Assembly: GCF_900114015.1 (NCBI RefSeq) | Contig: NZ_FORN01000009.1 | Span: 1-64,000, forward strand | Source of the DNA: Caulobacter sp. UNC279MFTsu5.1 | GTDB taxonomy: Bacteria > Pseudomonadota > Alphaproteobacteria > Caulobacterales > Caulobacteraceae | Length of the DNA stretch: 64,000 nucleotides | Reading direction: 5' to 3' | In this document: positions 37,092 through 45,652 of the stretch, piece after piece | Layout: every line of letters starts with the position of its first letter | Position numbering within the stretch: the first letter of the stretch is position 1 | Position numbers and translations under genes: made by a program | The notes under the pieces: model-generated | Told to the model about the DNA's origin: nothing | The model's database searches: none | Seen by the model: only the letters and a program-made list of their open reading frames with translations

Positions 37092-37260
37092 GCCGGCTAA
37101 GCCAGATCGTCGTCCCGGGTTTCAATGGCGCGACCTTTCGCCAGGCGTTCGATGACCCAGAGAACCGCGAAGCGCTCCGCGCTTTTCTGACTTCGGTCGC
37201 CGATTGGATCGACAAAGGGCTCACGCGCCAGGCGGTTCTGACCGTCTATGGTATCTAGCC
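37092..37260 (+). pseudogene. Possible remnant of a protein-coding gene (C-terminal fragment)
   Basis: This frame reads IVVPGFNGATFRQAFDD..., then REALRAFLTSVADWIDKG and LTVYGI before the TAG at 37258, with sensible composition. The frame has no ATG or GTG start; it is closed by a stop upstream near 37025. It may be the 3' end of a degraded gene. Family unknown. It lies in the 373-base gap between 36976 and 37348, in which I see nothing else. Confidence 0.3.
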
Positions 37261-37348
37261 CGACCTCAACGGGTCCGTGAGCGCGACCCTTGGCCTCAGC
37301 CTCACGCACCCGCTTGCCCCGCCGCGATTCCCATCCCACCTTTGAGTC

Positions 37349-39892
37349 ATGAGCGACCGTTCGACAGGCCTGGCCCCTTCCAAGCTGACGGCGGTGCTCG
37401 GTCCCACCAACACCGGCAAGACCCACCTGGCGGTCGAGCGGATGCTGGGCCACGCCTCGGGGATGATCGGCCTGCCGCTGCGGCTGCTGGCCCGCGAGAT
37501 CTACGACCGGATCGTCAAGCTGCGCGGCAAAGCAGCCGTTGCATTGATCACCGGCGAGGAGAAGATCGTCCCGCCGCGCGCCGCCTATTTCGTCTGCACG
37601 GTCGAGGCCATGCCCCTGGGCCGCGAGGTCGAGTTCGTGGCGGTCGACGAGATCCAGCTGTGCGCCGATCCCGAGCGCGGCCACATCTTCACCCACCGGT
37701 TGCTGCACGCCCGCGGCAAGTACGAGACCATGCTGCTGGGCGCGGGGACCATGGCCCCGCTGGTCCGTCGCCTGCTGCCGGACGCCGAGATCGTCAGCCG
37801 CGAGCGGTTCTCGACCCTGACCTATTCCGGCTCCAGGAAGCTGACCCGCCTGCCGCGCCGCTCGGCGGTGGTCGCCTTCTCGACCGACGCCGTCTACGCC
37901 ATCGCCGAGCTGATCCGGCGGCAAAGGGGCGGGGCGGCGGTGGTCATGGGCTCGCTCAGCCCCCGCACCCGCAACGCCCAGGTCGCCCTCTACCAAAGCG
38001 GCGAGGTCGACTTCCTGGTGGCCACCGACGCCATCGGCATGGGGCTGAACATGGACGTCGACCACGTGGCCTTCGCGGGCCTGCGCAAGTTCGACGGCAA
38101 GCGCACCCGCTGGCTGCACCCGCAGGAGGTGGGCCAGATCGCCGGCCGCGCCGGGCGCTACACCCGCGACGGCACGTTCGGGGTCACCGGCGACTGCGAG
38201 GAGATGGACGAGGACTTGGTCGAGGCCGTCGTCAACCACCAGTTCGAGCCGGTGATGGGCGCGGAGTGGCGCAACGCCCGGCTGGACTTCGGCAGCTTGC
38301 AGGGCCTGCTGCGCTCGCTGGCCGAGCCGCCCCAGCGCGGCGGGCTGAAGCTGGCCGAGGAGGCGCTGGACGAGCGCACCTTGCGCAAGCTGGCCCAGCA
38401 GGAGGACGTGGTCGCCCGCTGCAAGGCCGACCGCTCGGCCCTGATCCGGCTGTGGGACGTCTGCCAGACGCCCGACTTCCGCAAGACCACCGACGACGAC
38501 CACCAGCGCATGGTCCGCACACTGTTCGACGACCTGACCACGGGGCGCAGGCGCCTGCCCGAGGACTGGATCGCCGGCCAGTTCAAGGCGCTGGACCGCA
38601 CCGACGGCGAGATCGACAGCCTGGCCGCCCGCCTGTCGGGGGTGCGCACCCTCAGCTACATCGCCAACCGCGGCGACTGGCTGCACAACCCGGTCCAGTG
38701 GCAGGGCATGACGCGGCAGCTGGAGGACCGGCTGTCCGACACCCTGCACCAGAAGCTGATGGCCCGGTTCATCGACCGGCGCACCAGCGTGCTGATGCGT
38801 CAGCTGGGCGACCGCGAGGTCATGTTGGCCGGCGTCGGCGCCGACGGGGCGGTGACGGTCGAGGGCCACGTCGTCGGCCGGCTGACCGGCGTCACCTTCG
38901 TCCAGGAAAAGGGCGGCAGCGCGCTGGAGGAAAAGGCGCTGCGCAACACCGCCCAGCGGGCCGTCACGCCCGAGATCGCCCGGCGCCTGGGCAAGCTGGC
39001 GGCCGAGCCGGACAGCGCCTTCACCCTGACGCCCGACAGCGCGGTGCTGTGGAACGGCGAGGCGGCCGGGGCGGTGAGGGCGGGCGGCGACCTGCTGCAT
39101 CCCCGCGCCCGGCTGCTGGGCGAGCTGGGCGAGGCCTCGGCCCGGGAGCGGGCCGAACGGCGGCTGGACGCCTTCCTGGCCGGCGAGGTCGACCGCAAGC
39201 TTTCCGGCCTGCGCAAGCTGGAGCGGGCGCTGTCCGGCGGCGAGCTGAAGGGCCTGCCGCGCGGCCTGGCCCACCGCCTGCTGGAGGCGGGCGGCGTGCT
39301 GGACAAGCGCGCGGTCGACGCCGACCTGAAGGCCATGAGCCAGGCCGAGCGGCGCAACCTCAAGGCTCTGGGCGTGCGGATCGGGGCGTTCAGCCTGTTC
39401 CTGCCGTCGGTGCTGCGCGACGAGGCCCTGGCCGCCGCCCGGGCCCTGACGCCCGGCGGCTGGCGGGGACAGTCCGAGCGCCTGGCCGCCGCGCCCAGCC
39501 CGGCGCCGGACGCCCGGGCCCTGTCCGCCAACGGCCTGCGGCTGGTCGGCAAGCACCTGGCCCCGGTCGAGATGCTGGAGCGGCTGGACGCCCTGCTGCG
39601 CGAGGGGCAGCGGCCGGGCGGGGTGGTGCTGACCGACGCCGCCCGCGACGCCCTTGGCTGGACCCCGGCCGAGGCCGCCGCCGTGCTGCGAGCCCTGGAC
39701 TACACCCCGGCCCTCCGGCCCAAGGAGGGCGACCCGATCCTGTGGAAGCGGCGCGGGGCCCAGCGGCCCGAGCCCAAGGTCACGGCCCGTCCGGATTCGC
39801 CGTTCGCGGCCCTGGCCCGGCTGACCGAGCCGCCGCCGAGGCGCGGCCGGCCGCGCCGCCGCAAGCCGGCCGCCGCGAAGGCCAGCGCATGA
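37349..39892 (+). CDS. Suv3-like DEAD/DExH-box helicase
   Basis: An 847-residue superfamily-2 helicase of the alphaproteobacterial Suv3/mgpS type. Walker A is GPTNTGKTHLAVERML (about residue 16-30). DEAH is represented by VDEIQLCADPERGHIFTH, and the C-terminal RecA half shows TDAIGMGLNMDVDHVAF and QIAGRAGRYTRDG. Mitochondrial Suv3 unwinds RNA in the degradosome; the bacterial homologues probably act on RNA too. The end is a basic tail (RGRPRRRKPAAAKASA) suited to nucleic-acid binding. The TGA overlaps the ATG of the S4 gene, so the two are coupled. Confidence 0.93.
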   Translation: MSDRSTGLAPSKLTAVLGPTNTGKTHLAVERMLGHASGMIGLPLRLLAREIYDRIVKLRGKAAVALITGEEKIVPPRAAYFVCTVEAMPLGREVEFVAVDEIQLCADPERGHIFTHRLLHARGKYETMLLGAGTMAPLVRRLLPDAEIVSRERFSTLTYSGSRKLTRLPRRSAVVAFSTDAVYAIAELIRRQRGGAAVVMGSLSPRTRNAQVALYQSGEVDFLVATDAIGMGLNMDVDHVAFAGLRKFDGKRTRWLHPQEVGQIAGRAGRYTRDGTFGVTGDCEEMDEDLVEAVVNHQFEPVMGAEWRNARLDFGSLQGLLRSLAEPPQRGGLKLAEEALDERTLRKLAQQEDVVARCKADRSALIRLWDVCQTPDFRKTTDDDHQRMVRTLFDDLTTGRRRLPEDWIAGQFKALDRTDGEIDSLAARLSGVRTLSYIANRGDWLHNPVQWQGMTRQLEDRLSDTLHQKLMARFIDRRTSVLMRQLGDREVMLAGVGADGAVTVEGHVVGRLTGVTFVQEKGGSALEEKALRNTAQRAVTPEIARRLGKLAAEPDSAFTLTPDSAVLWNGEAAGAVRAGGDLLHPRARLLGELGEASARERAERRLDAFLAGEVDRKLSGLRKLERALSGGELKGLPRGLAHRLLEAGGVLDKRAVDADLKAMSQAERRNLKALGVRIGAFSLFLPSVLRDEALAAARALTPGGWRGQSERLAAAPSPAPDARALSANGLRLVGKHLAPVEMLERLDALLREGQRPGGVVLTDAARDALGWTPAEAAAVLRALDYTPALRPKEGDPILWKRRGAQRPEPKVTARPDSPFAALARLTEPPPRRGRPRRRKPAAAKASA

Positions 39893-40173
39893 CCGACGAC
39901 GCCGGCCATTGCCGCGCCGATGTCTGGCTGTGGCGCGCGCGGTTCTTCAAGACCCGCTCCCTGGCCGGCCGCTTCGTCGAGGAAGGCCGCATCCGCCTGA
40001 CCCGGACCGGCGTCGAGAGCCGGGTCGACAAGCCCTCGCGCGGCCTGCGCATCGGCGACGCCCTGGTCTTCGCCATCGGCGGCCGCATCGTCTCGGTGCG
40101 CGTGCTGGGCTTCGGCGAACGGCGGGGTCCGGCGACCGAGGCGCGGGAGCTGTACGAGGCGGTGGAGGGGTAG
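39889..40173 (+). CDS. S4-domain RNA-binding protein (Hsp15/HslR-like)
   Basis: A 94-residue protein with a single S4 domain: CRADVWLWRARFFKTRSLAGRFVEEGRIRLT, followed by PSRGLRIGDALVFAIGGRIVSVRVLGFGERRGPATEARELY. It matches the HslR/Hsp15 family, which in E. coli binds 50S subunits carrying stalled nascent chains. The ATG overlaps the helicase stop (ATGA). Association with an RNA helicase supports an RNA- or ribosome-linked function. Confidence 0.9.
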   Translation: MTDDAGHCRADVWLWRARFFKTRSLAGRFVEEGRIRLTRTGVESRVDKPSRGLRIGDALVFAIGGRIVSVRVLGFGERRGPATEARELYEAVEG

Positions 40174-40174
40174 A

Positions 40175-40275
40175 TCCTCCCCCTGTGGGGGAGGTGGCCC
40201 GGAGGGCCGGAGGGGGAACGGCGCTGGCCGAAAACCCCCCCAGTCGCTCCGCGACAGCTCCCCCAGAGGGGGAGC
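40175..40275. repeat. Degenerate CCCCCTC palindromic repeat
   Basis: TCCTCCCCCTGTGGGGGAGGTGG and the inverted CTCCCCCAGAGGGGGAG hairpin lie between the S4 gene and the convergent GGDEF-EAL gene. It belongs to the same type as 23713-23853 and 25099-25229. In both directions it may serve as a transcription-termination hairpin. Confidence 0.65.
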
Positions 40276-40286
40276 ATCTGCAAACC

Positions 40287-42380
40287 TCAAGCCCCAAACC
40301 CCTCCAGATACCCCGGCACCATCCCCGCCGGCATCGGCCGGCTGAAATGGTAGCCCTGGATCTGGTCGCAGCCGTAGTCGGCCAGGGCGTCCAGCTGGGC
40401 CTGGTCCTCGACGCCCTCGGCGACCACCTTCATGCCCATGGACGAGCCCAGGGTGATCACCGCCTTGACGATGGCGGCGTCCTCGGTGTTCTGGACGAAG
40501 GACTTGTCGATCTTCAGCCGGTCGATCGGGAACTGGCGCAGGTTGGCCAGGCTGGCGTAGCCGGTGCCGAAATCGTCCAGGGCGATCATCACCCCGGCCT
40601 TGTGCAACTGGCGGACGGTGTCGCTGACCATCTCCGAGCCCCAGCCCATATAGACGTTCTCGGTGACCTCGATGGTCAGGCGCTCGCACGGCACGTTCCA
40701 CCGCCTGAGCCGATCCTGGACCTCTTCCGCCAGACGCCCGCTGCGGAACTGGGCGGCCGAGATGTTGACGGCCACGCGGCCGAACTCCACGCCGTCGTCC
40801 AGCCATTGGCGCATCTGCTTCAGCGCGGTCTCGAACGCCAGGTCGCCCAGCTTCAGCGACAGGTCCTGATCCTCGAAGGCGGCCATGAAGCGGTCGGGGG
40901 TCAGAACGCCCTGCTCGGGATGGTCCCAGCGCATCAGGGCCTCGAAGCCGCTGACGCTGCTGGTGGCGATGTCGACCACCGGCTGGTAGTAGAGCACGAA
41001 CTCCTTGGCGGCGATCGCGGCGCGGACGTCGCGCAGCAGCTCGATCCGCTGCTCCAGGGCCGAGCGCATCGAGGGGTCGAAGACGACGCTGCGGTTGCGG
41101 CCCTCGTCCTTGGCCCGGTAGAGCGCGATGTCGGCGTTCTTGATCATGTGGCTGGGATCGGCGTCGGGGTCGCCGTGCAGGGCCGCCCCGATGCTGGCGC
41201 TGACCGAGAAGCTGCGGCCGCCGTGCTCGATGGGCCGGCGCAACAGGTCCTGCAGGGCGTTGACCGGCCGCATCATGTCGGCCTCGGAATGCAGGCCGCG
41301 CAGGATCACCGCGAACTCGTCGCCGCCCAGCCGGGCCACCGTGTCGCCCGCGCGGAAGGCCGCGTGCAACATCTCGGCCAGGCGTTTCAGCAGGGCGTCG
41401 CCGGCGTCGTGGCCCAGGGTGTCGTTGATGTCCTTGAAGTGGTCGACGTCGATCATGATCAGGCCGAACAGCTCGCCCATGATCTCCGAGGCGTCGACGG
41501 CCTCCTGGAACTTGCGATTGAAATAGGCGCGGTTGGGCAGGCCGGTCAGGCTGTCCTTGAAGGCCAGGTTCTCGACGGCCTCGGTCTGGCGGCGGCGGTC
41601 GGTGATGTCCTTGAACAGGTTCACCAGCCGTTCGGGCTTGCCGTCGGCGCCCAGGAACTTCTTCCCGACCGAGCGCACCCAGGTTTCGACCCCGTCGTCG
41701 CGGTTGAGGCGGAATTCGAAGACCTGGGCCTCGCCGTCCTTGCGGTTGCGGACCAGCTCGGCCATCCGCTCGCGGTCGTCCGGATGGACGATCTCCAGCG
41801 GGTCGTCCTTGAACAGGCACCACTTCTCCAGCTCCGGCGAGGTGCCCGAGCAGTAGATCTCGCCGGTCCGCAGGTCGTATTCGCGGACCATCAGCTCGTC
41901 GAGCTCCAGGGCCATCCTCAGCCGCTGCTGGTCGCGCTCGGCCTTCAGGGCGGTCTCGGCGTAGCCGCTGACGTCGCGGGCGGTGACGATCACCGCCAGG
42001 GTGCGGCCCGTCTCGGCGAGGGTGGCGGCGAATTCGGTGCGCCAGATGCGCGGCTCGGCGGAAGTCCCGTCTTTTTGGGGGAGCGCGATGGAGCGGTAGC
42101 GCGAGAACGGCTCGCCGAACGCCATGCAGCGTTCCAGGCTGTCGACGTCCTCGGGGCTGACCAGGGCGCGGCGGAAGTCGTCGCCCAGCTCCAGGCCGGG
42201 CGCGAGGCCATGGCTGGCCCAGTCGGCGCTGACCGCGGTCAGGCGAAAGCCGCTGTCGACCAGGGCCGCCGCGAACGGGGCATGGCGGACGAACGTCTCG
42301 AAGGCGTCCATCTGGGCGCCCGGAGTCTTGGGCTCCGGGGGCGTGATCGAGACCTGGGTGCGCACGGCGGTTCTCGTCAT
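40287..42380 (-). CDS. PAS-GGDEF-EAL c-di-GMP protein
   Basis: A 697-residue cytoplasmic signalling protein. Two PAS-type sensor segments occupy about 25-150 (FVRHAPFAAALVDSGFRLTAVS) and 160-265 (LRTGEIYCSGTSPELEKW...), the second followed by a PAC motif. The GGDEF domain spans about 270-430 with intact GGDEF in RLGGDEFAVIL (about 350). The EAL domain spans 440-690 with FEALMRWDHPE, VNISAAQFR, EVTENVY, LDDFGTGYASL. Both active sites look intact, so it could make and degrade c-di-GMP. It is monocistronic and interrupts the usual helicase-S4-fdxA-carD order seen in related bacteria (recalled, not verified here). Confidence 0.93.
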   Translation of the reverse strand: MTRTAVRTQVSITPPEPKTPGAQMDAFETFVRHAPFAAALVDSGFRLTAVSADWASHGLAPGLELGDDFRRALVSPEDVDSLERCMAFGEPFSRYRSIALPQKDGTSAEPRIWRTEFAATLAETGRTLAVIVTARDVSGYAETALKAERDQQRLRMALELDELMVREYDLRTGEIYCSGTSPELEKWCLFKDDPLEIVHPDDRERMAELVRNRKDGEAQVFEFRLNRDDGVETWVRSVGKKFLGADGKPERLVNLFKDITDRRRQTEAVENLAFKDSLTGLPNRAYFNRKFQEAVDASEIMGELFGLIMIDVDHFKDINDTLGHDAGDALLKRLAEMLHAAFRAGDTVARLGGDEFAVILRGLHSEADMMRPVNALQDLLRRPIEHGGRSFSVSASIGAALHGDPDADPSHMIKNADIALYRAKDEGRNRSVVFDPSMRSALEQRIELLRDVRAAIAAKEFVLYYQPVVDIATSSVSGFEALMRWDHPEQGVLTPDRFMAAFEDQDLSLKLGDLAFETALKQMRQWLDDGVEFGRVAVNISAAQFRSGRLAEEVQDRLRRWNVPCERLTIEVTENVYMGWGSEMVSDTVRQLHKAGVMIALDDFGTGYASLANLRQFPIDRLKIDKSFVQNTEDAAIVKAVITLGSSMGMKVVAEGVEDQAQLDALADYGCDQIQGYHFSRPMPAGMVPGYLEGFGA

Positions 42381-42624
42381 GGGTCGGGTTGTCGACTTCT
42401 TGTTTGTTTTCCTGGGCTTGGTTGTGACCGAGCTTCGATAAGAAAGGGTAACGTAACGGCGGTATCCGAGGATCCGCGCCTATTTAGGGTGGCGCCGGAC
42501 GCTCCAGGCGGGGCCGGTGTGAGAAATCCTGGGCCTCCGCGCAGCCAAGCCGCATTGACAAGCGGCCCTGTGGCTTCGAAAACGCGCCCTCTCTCGCCTC
42601 GTCCCGGAACCCGCCGAGCCTTCG

Positions 42625-42966
42625 ATGACCTACATCGTTACCGACGCCTGCATCAAATGTAAGTTCATGGACTGCGTCGAGGTGTGCCCGGTCGACTGCT
42701 TCTACGAGGGCGAGAACTTCCTGGCCATCAATCCGGACGAATGCATCGACTGCGGCGTCTGCGAACCCGAGTGCCCGATCGACGCCATCAAGCCCGACAC
42801 CGAGGACGAGCCGGACGGCAAGTGGCTGCGGATCAATTCCGAATACGCCAAGATCTGGCCGAACATCACGGTCAAGGGCACGCCCCCCGCCGACCGCGAA
42901 GCGTTCGAACGGGAAACCGGTAAATTCGAGAAATATTTCAGCGAAAAGCCTGGCAAAGGTTCCTGA
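42625..42966 (+). CDS. fdxA: Seven-iron ferredoxin FdxA
   Basis: A 113-residue small iron-sulfur electron carrier. The N-terminal cluster motif is [21 protein letters not shown] and the second is [16 protein letters not shown]. The cysteine pattern gives one [3Fe-4S] and one [4Fe-4S] cluster as in the Azotobacter-type 7Fe ferredoxins, and the C-terminal extension ([20 protein letters not shown]) is the normal FdxA tail. The gene lies 302 bases upstream of carD/cdnL in the same orientation, an arrangement conserved in many alphaproteobacteria. Confidence 0.96.
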   Translation: MTYIVTDACIKCKFMDCVEVCPVDCFYEGENFLAINPDECIDCGVCEPECPIDAIKPDTEDEPDGKWLRINSEYAKIWPNITVKGTPPADREAFERETGKFEKYFSEKPGKGS

Positions 42967-43268
42967 TCCGCGCGGGTCGGGCGGCTAAACAGGTCGCAAG
43001 CCTTTCATCAAGCTGAATTTTATGATATTGTCGTTCCCGACGTAACGGTCGCGATCCCTCGCGCCTGCCCGTCATGTGGACGATGTCAGCCGGGAAACCG
43101 GCGCGCCCGATCGAAGGCGAAGGGTGACTTAAGCACTATTCCAAATCCTGACCAGCGCTGGCCCCGCAACATTTCGCGGACGGGTCCTTGTCGCCGTTTG
43201 GGATGCCCTTTGGACAGTTTCGAGACGCGGTGTTTTGGGCTTGGCCCGAACTTATTGAGGACGAACGA
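42967..43268. other. fdxA-cdnL intergenic region
   Basis: About 300 bases without a gene. It contains an AT-rich stretch (TTTTATGATATTGTCG at about 43018-43033) likely to hold the cdnL promoter, and no clear terminator hairpin with a T tract follows fdxA. Confidence 0.4.
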
Positions 43269-43775
43269 ATGAGCAAGAGCGGTCTGGAATTCTCGGTCGG
43301 GGATCACGTCGTTTATCCCGCGCACGGCGTGGGCAACATCCAGGGCGTCGAAACCCAGGAAGTGGCCGGGATGTCGCTCGAGGTCTACATCATCACCTTC
43401 GACCACGAGAAGATGACCCTGCGGGTGCCGACCAAGAAGGCCAAGACCGCGGGCCTGCGGCCGCTGGCCGAAGGCAATGTCGTCAACCAGGCCCTGACCA
43501 CCCTGAAGGGCCGCGCCCGCGTGAAGCGCACCATGTGGTCGCGCCGCGCCCAGGAATACGAAGCCAAGATCAATTCGGGCGACCTGATCTCGATCGCCGA
43601 GGTGGTCCGCGACCTGCACCGCGCCGAGAACCAGCCGGAACAGTCCTATTCGGAGCGCCAGCTCTATGAATCGGCGCTGGACCGCATGGCCCGCGAAGTC
43701 GCCGCCATCGAGCGCATCGACCGCGAGGCGGCCATCGGCATCCTGACCAAGTCGCTGGTCAAGAACGCCGCCTGA
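43269..43775 (+). CDS. cdnL: CarD-family transcription factor (CdnL)
   Basis: A 168-residue protein that binds the RNA polymerase beta subunit and stabilises open promoter complexes at housekeeping promoters. The N-terminal CarD/RID domain begins LEFSVGDHVVYPAHGVGNIQGVETQEVAG; the C-terminal helical DNA-contact part includes MWSRRAQEYEAKINSGDLISIAEVVRDLHR and SYSERQLYESALDRMA. ATG 43269 is used, with GAGGA upstream; a start 81 bases upstream is in frame but unlike the family. In Caulobacter this factor drives ribosomal and growth genes. A strong terminator follows at 43800. Confidence 0.94.
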   Translation: MSKSGLEFSVGDHVVYPAHGVGNIQGVETQEVAGMSLEVYIITFDHEKMTLRVPTKKAKTAGLRPLAEGNVVNQALTTLKGRARVKRTMWSRRAQEYEAKINSGDLISIAEVVRDLHRAENQPEQSYSERQLYESALDRMAREVAAIERIDREAAIGILTKSLVKNAA

Positions 43776-43799
43776 GGGCAATAGTCAAAGTTGAACAGA

Positions 43800-43836
43800 G
43801 CGCCCCCGGACCTTGGTCCGGGGGCGTTTTGCGTTT
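43800..43836 (+). terminator. cdnL terminator
   Basis: CGCCCCCGGACC and GGTCCGGGGGCG arms with a TT-centred loop are followed by TTTTGCGTTTT, 24 bases after the cdnL stop. Confidence 0.9.
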
Positions 43837-43998
43837 TAGGTCCCGGGATGCGAGCGGCTGGGGCGGCTTGTCGGGCAAGGTGTTGAGTTGGCGTCGTGAT
43901 TTACTTGCGCCATTCACCACCCCCGCTGCGGAGTGTTCGGGAACGCTTCAGGGTCAGGGTTCCGAGATCCTTGGCCTGGAAAATGTGTCGGACGATGC

Positions 43999-44026
43999 TT
44001 GACCCATGCTTGGGCGGTACTAAATT
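43999..44026 (+). promoter_or_regulatory. Candidate promoter of the small heat-shock gene
   Basis: CTTGAC at 43999-44004 and TACTAAAT at 44019-44026, about 13 bases apart. This fits the short-spacer Caulobacter housekeeping promoter; the CTTGAC half also resembles a sigma-32 -35. It would give an untranslated leader of roughly 85 bases that contains the ROSE-like hairpins. Confidence 0.45.
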
Positions 44027-44060
44027 TCCGTCGTGCCGAATGCCTGACGGGTTCGGCTCT

Positions 44061-44117
44061 GGGGCGCCAGGCGCTTCGGGCGCCCCTCATGTCCAACTTG
44101 CTTGCGAGGAGATGGAA
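44061..44117 (+). promoter_or_regulatory. ROSE-like RNA thermometer in hsp20 leader
   Basis: Two hairpins precede the start codon. GGGGCGCC (44061-44068) pairs perfectly with GGCGCCCC (44079-44086). Then UUGCU (44098-44102) faces the Shine-Dalgarno AGGAG (44107-44111) across a UGCG loop, giving U-G, U-A, G-G, C-G and U-A pairs. That short UUGCU pairing with the ribosome site, including an internal G-G mismatch, is the hallmark of the ROSE element, which melts on heat shock and lets sHSP genes be translated. Family assignment is by motif, not by alignment. Confidence 0.65.
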
Positions 44118-44591
44118 ATGAGCACCGCTTTTGACTTTTCCCCTCTTTATCGTTCGATGATCGGCGTCGACCGCATGGCCGACTTGGCCGAGGCGGCGTC
44201 GCGCAGCAACGCCGACGCCGGCTATCCGCCTTTCGATGTCGAGAAGACGGGCCAGGACAGCTATCGCGTGACGATCGCCGCCGCGGGCTTTTCGTCGGCG
44301 GAGCTCGAAGTGACCGCCCAGCCGAACCTGCTGGTGGTTTCCGGCAAGAAGGCCAGGACCGAGAAGGGCGAGCGTAACTTTCTGCATCGGGGCGTGGCCA
44401 TGCGCGATTTCGAGCGGCGTTTCGAACTGGCCGATCACGTGGTCGTACGGTCCGCGAGCCACGCCGACGGCCTGCTCACGGTCGAACTCGAGCGTGAAGT
44501 CCCCGAGGCGCTCAAACCCCGGCGCATCGAAATCGGCCAAGCCCCGCAACAAAGGCTGACCGGGCCCGACAAGGCCCGCAAGGCGGCCTGA
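44118..44591 (+). CDS. Small heat-shock protein (Hsp20/alpha-crystallin)
   Basis: A 157-residue ATP-independent chaperone that binds unfolding proteins. The N-terminal arm is MSTAFDFSPLYRSMIGVDRM, the alpha-crystallin domain runs from about 40 to 140 (YPPFDVEKTGQDSYRVTIAAAGFSSAELEV, GERNFLHRGVAMRDFERRFELADHV, and DGLLTVELEREVPEA), and a short flexible tail follows (PRRIEIG, the I-x-I motif). ATG 44118 follows AGGAG. Control is probably post-transcriptional through the ROSE-like leader. Two small genes follow in the same direction and may be co-expressed. Confidence 0.96.
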   Translation: MSTAFDFSPLYRSMIGVDRMADLAEAASRSNADAGYPPFDVEKTGQDSYRVTIAAAGFSSAELEVTAQPNLLVVSGKKARTEKGERNFLHRGVAMRDFERRFELADHVVVRSASHADGLLTVELEREVPEALKPRRIEIGQAPQQRLTGPDKARKAA

Positions 44592-44605
44592 GTTGGGAGG
44601 CGTCC

Positions 44606-44869
44606 ATGCTCGTCAGTCCTGAGGCGGCCGGGCGCGCGCCGGCTTGGCCCTGCCGACCGGCCGTCGGTTTTCTGCACCCGCTGGAGGTGGTCAAGGACGC
44701 GGATCTCGATCTGCGCGCCAAGCGCGAAATCCTCGCGGCCTGGGCTTCGGACGCCAGCGCCGTCGAGGATCGGCCCAGCCACCGGTGGCTCCTGGGAACG
44801 AGCGCCCCGGTGCCGGTGAGCGAGGTCCTGGCCGCGCTCCGGCGTCTCGACGCCGCGAGCGCTTCCTAG
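44606..44869 (+). CDS. Small conserved hypothetical downstream of hsp20
   Basis: An 87-residue soluble protein that I cannot assign. The core reads VGFLHPLEVVKDADLDLRAKREILAAWASDASAVEDRPSHRWL, a pattern I associate with small alphaproteobacterial hypotheticals found near stress genes. Its ATG has GGGAGG upstream and begins 14 bases after the hsp20 stop, so it is probably on the same heat-inducible transcript. No signal peptide, no cysteine pattern. Confidence 0.65.
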   Translation: MLVSPEAAGRAPAWPCRPAVGFLHPLEVVKDADLDLRAKREILAAWASDASAVEDRPSHRWLLGTSAPVPVSEVLAALRRLDAASAS

Positions 44870-44927
44870 AAACCTGGCGGCCGGCCGATTGCAGGCCGGC
44901 CGCCCTTTCGGATTTTGGAGAGAGGTC

Positions 44928-45176
44928 GTGCCGACCGTGATTTCCGTCGCCCCGGAAGGCGAGGGCTGGGCCGTGCGTTGCCCGGAGTTCGAAAACGCCA
45001 TGATCTTCAAAAGCGGAGCGCGCGCCGAAGCGGCCGCGCGCCGGCTCGCCCAGCGCTTTGGTCGGGCGGGCAGACCCTGTGTGCTGGAGTTGCGGCTGCG
45101 TAACGGCGACGTGGCGGGCCGCTTCCTCTGTCCAGCCGAGCAGAGCCTGGATCCTGCCCGGTCCCGGGCCGCCTAG
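44928..45176 (+). CDS. Small DUF2188-like hypothetical protein
   Basis: An 82-residue protein from GTG 44928 (GGAGAGAGG upstream). The sequence VISVAPEGEGWAVRCPEFENAMIFKSGARAEAAARRLAQRF resembles DUF2188-type small proteins by its strand-helix layout, but the match is weak. The rest is RNGDVAGRFLCPAEQ with a short basic tail. It follows the 44606 gene by 58 bases and could be the third gene of the hsp20 transcript. Convergent with the receiver gene at 45191. Confidence 0.5.
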   Translation: MPTVISVAPEGEGWAVRCPEFENAMIFKSGARAEAAARRLAQRFGRAGRPCVLELRLRNGDVAGRFLCPAEQSLDPARSRAA

Positions 45177-45190
45177 AGGTCTAGAGCGCC

Positions 45191-45583
45191 CTAGTTCAGC
45201 ACCAGCCCGCCGTCGCCCCGCCGGGCGATCAGGTCGCCGATGGTGGTGAACAGGGTGGCCAGGTCCACGGGCTTGCGGATGACGTCGTCGGCGCCGGCGG
45301 CCTGGCAGTCGGCGTCGAGGGCCGAGCCGCTGTCGGCGGTGACCACGATGACCGGCAGCCGGGCCTTGGCGTCGGCGCGGGCGCGGATCTCACGGATGGC
45401 GGTCAAGCCGTCCATGCCGGGCATGCGCAGGTCCATCAGCACCAGGTCGTAGGCGTTGGCGTCGATCATCGCCAGGCCGGACGGGCCGTCCTCGGCCTCG
45501 TCCATCTCGACGCCGCCGGCCCGCAGCATCTCGGCGACGACGCGGCGATTCATCTGATTGTCCTCGACGAACAGGATCCGCAT
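45191..45583 (-). CDS. Single-domain response regulator
   Basis: A 130-residue CheY-like receiver without an output domain. It has the acidic pair in FVEDNQMNRR, phosphoacceptor aspartate D51 in LVLMDLRMPGMDG, threonine in VVTAD, and lysine in IRKPVDL; all catalytic positions are intact. It lies 69 bases downstream of the hybrid kinase at 45653 in the same direction, whose own receiver has lost its aspartate, so this is likely its real phosphotransfer target. Confidence 0.93.
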   Translation of the reverse strand: MRILFVEDNQMNRRVVAEMLRAGGVEMDEAEDGPSGLAMIDANAYDLVLMDLRMPGMDGLTAIREIRARADAKARLPVIVVTADSGSALDADCQAAGADDVIRKPVDLATLFTTIGDLIARRGDGGLVLN

Positions 45584-45652
45584 CGCGAACGACCCCCGGC
45601 TTTCCCAAAGTGACGGCTTCGAAGCGAACTCAAACTGGAGTTTAGAACGGGT

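Noticed and set aside
37097..40173. Long frames of 800-990 residues on both strands over the helicase
   Set aside because: Shadow frames; the helicase motifs lie only in 37349-39892.
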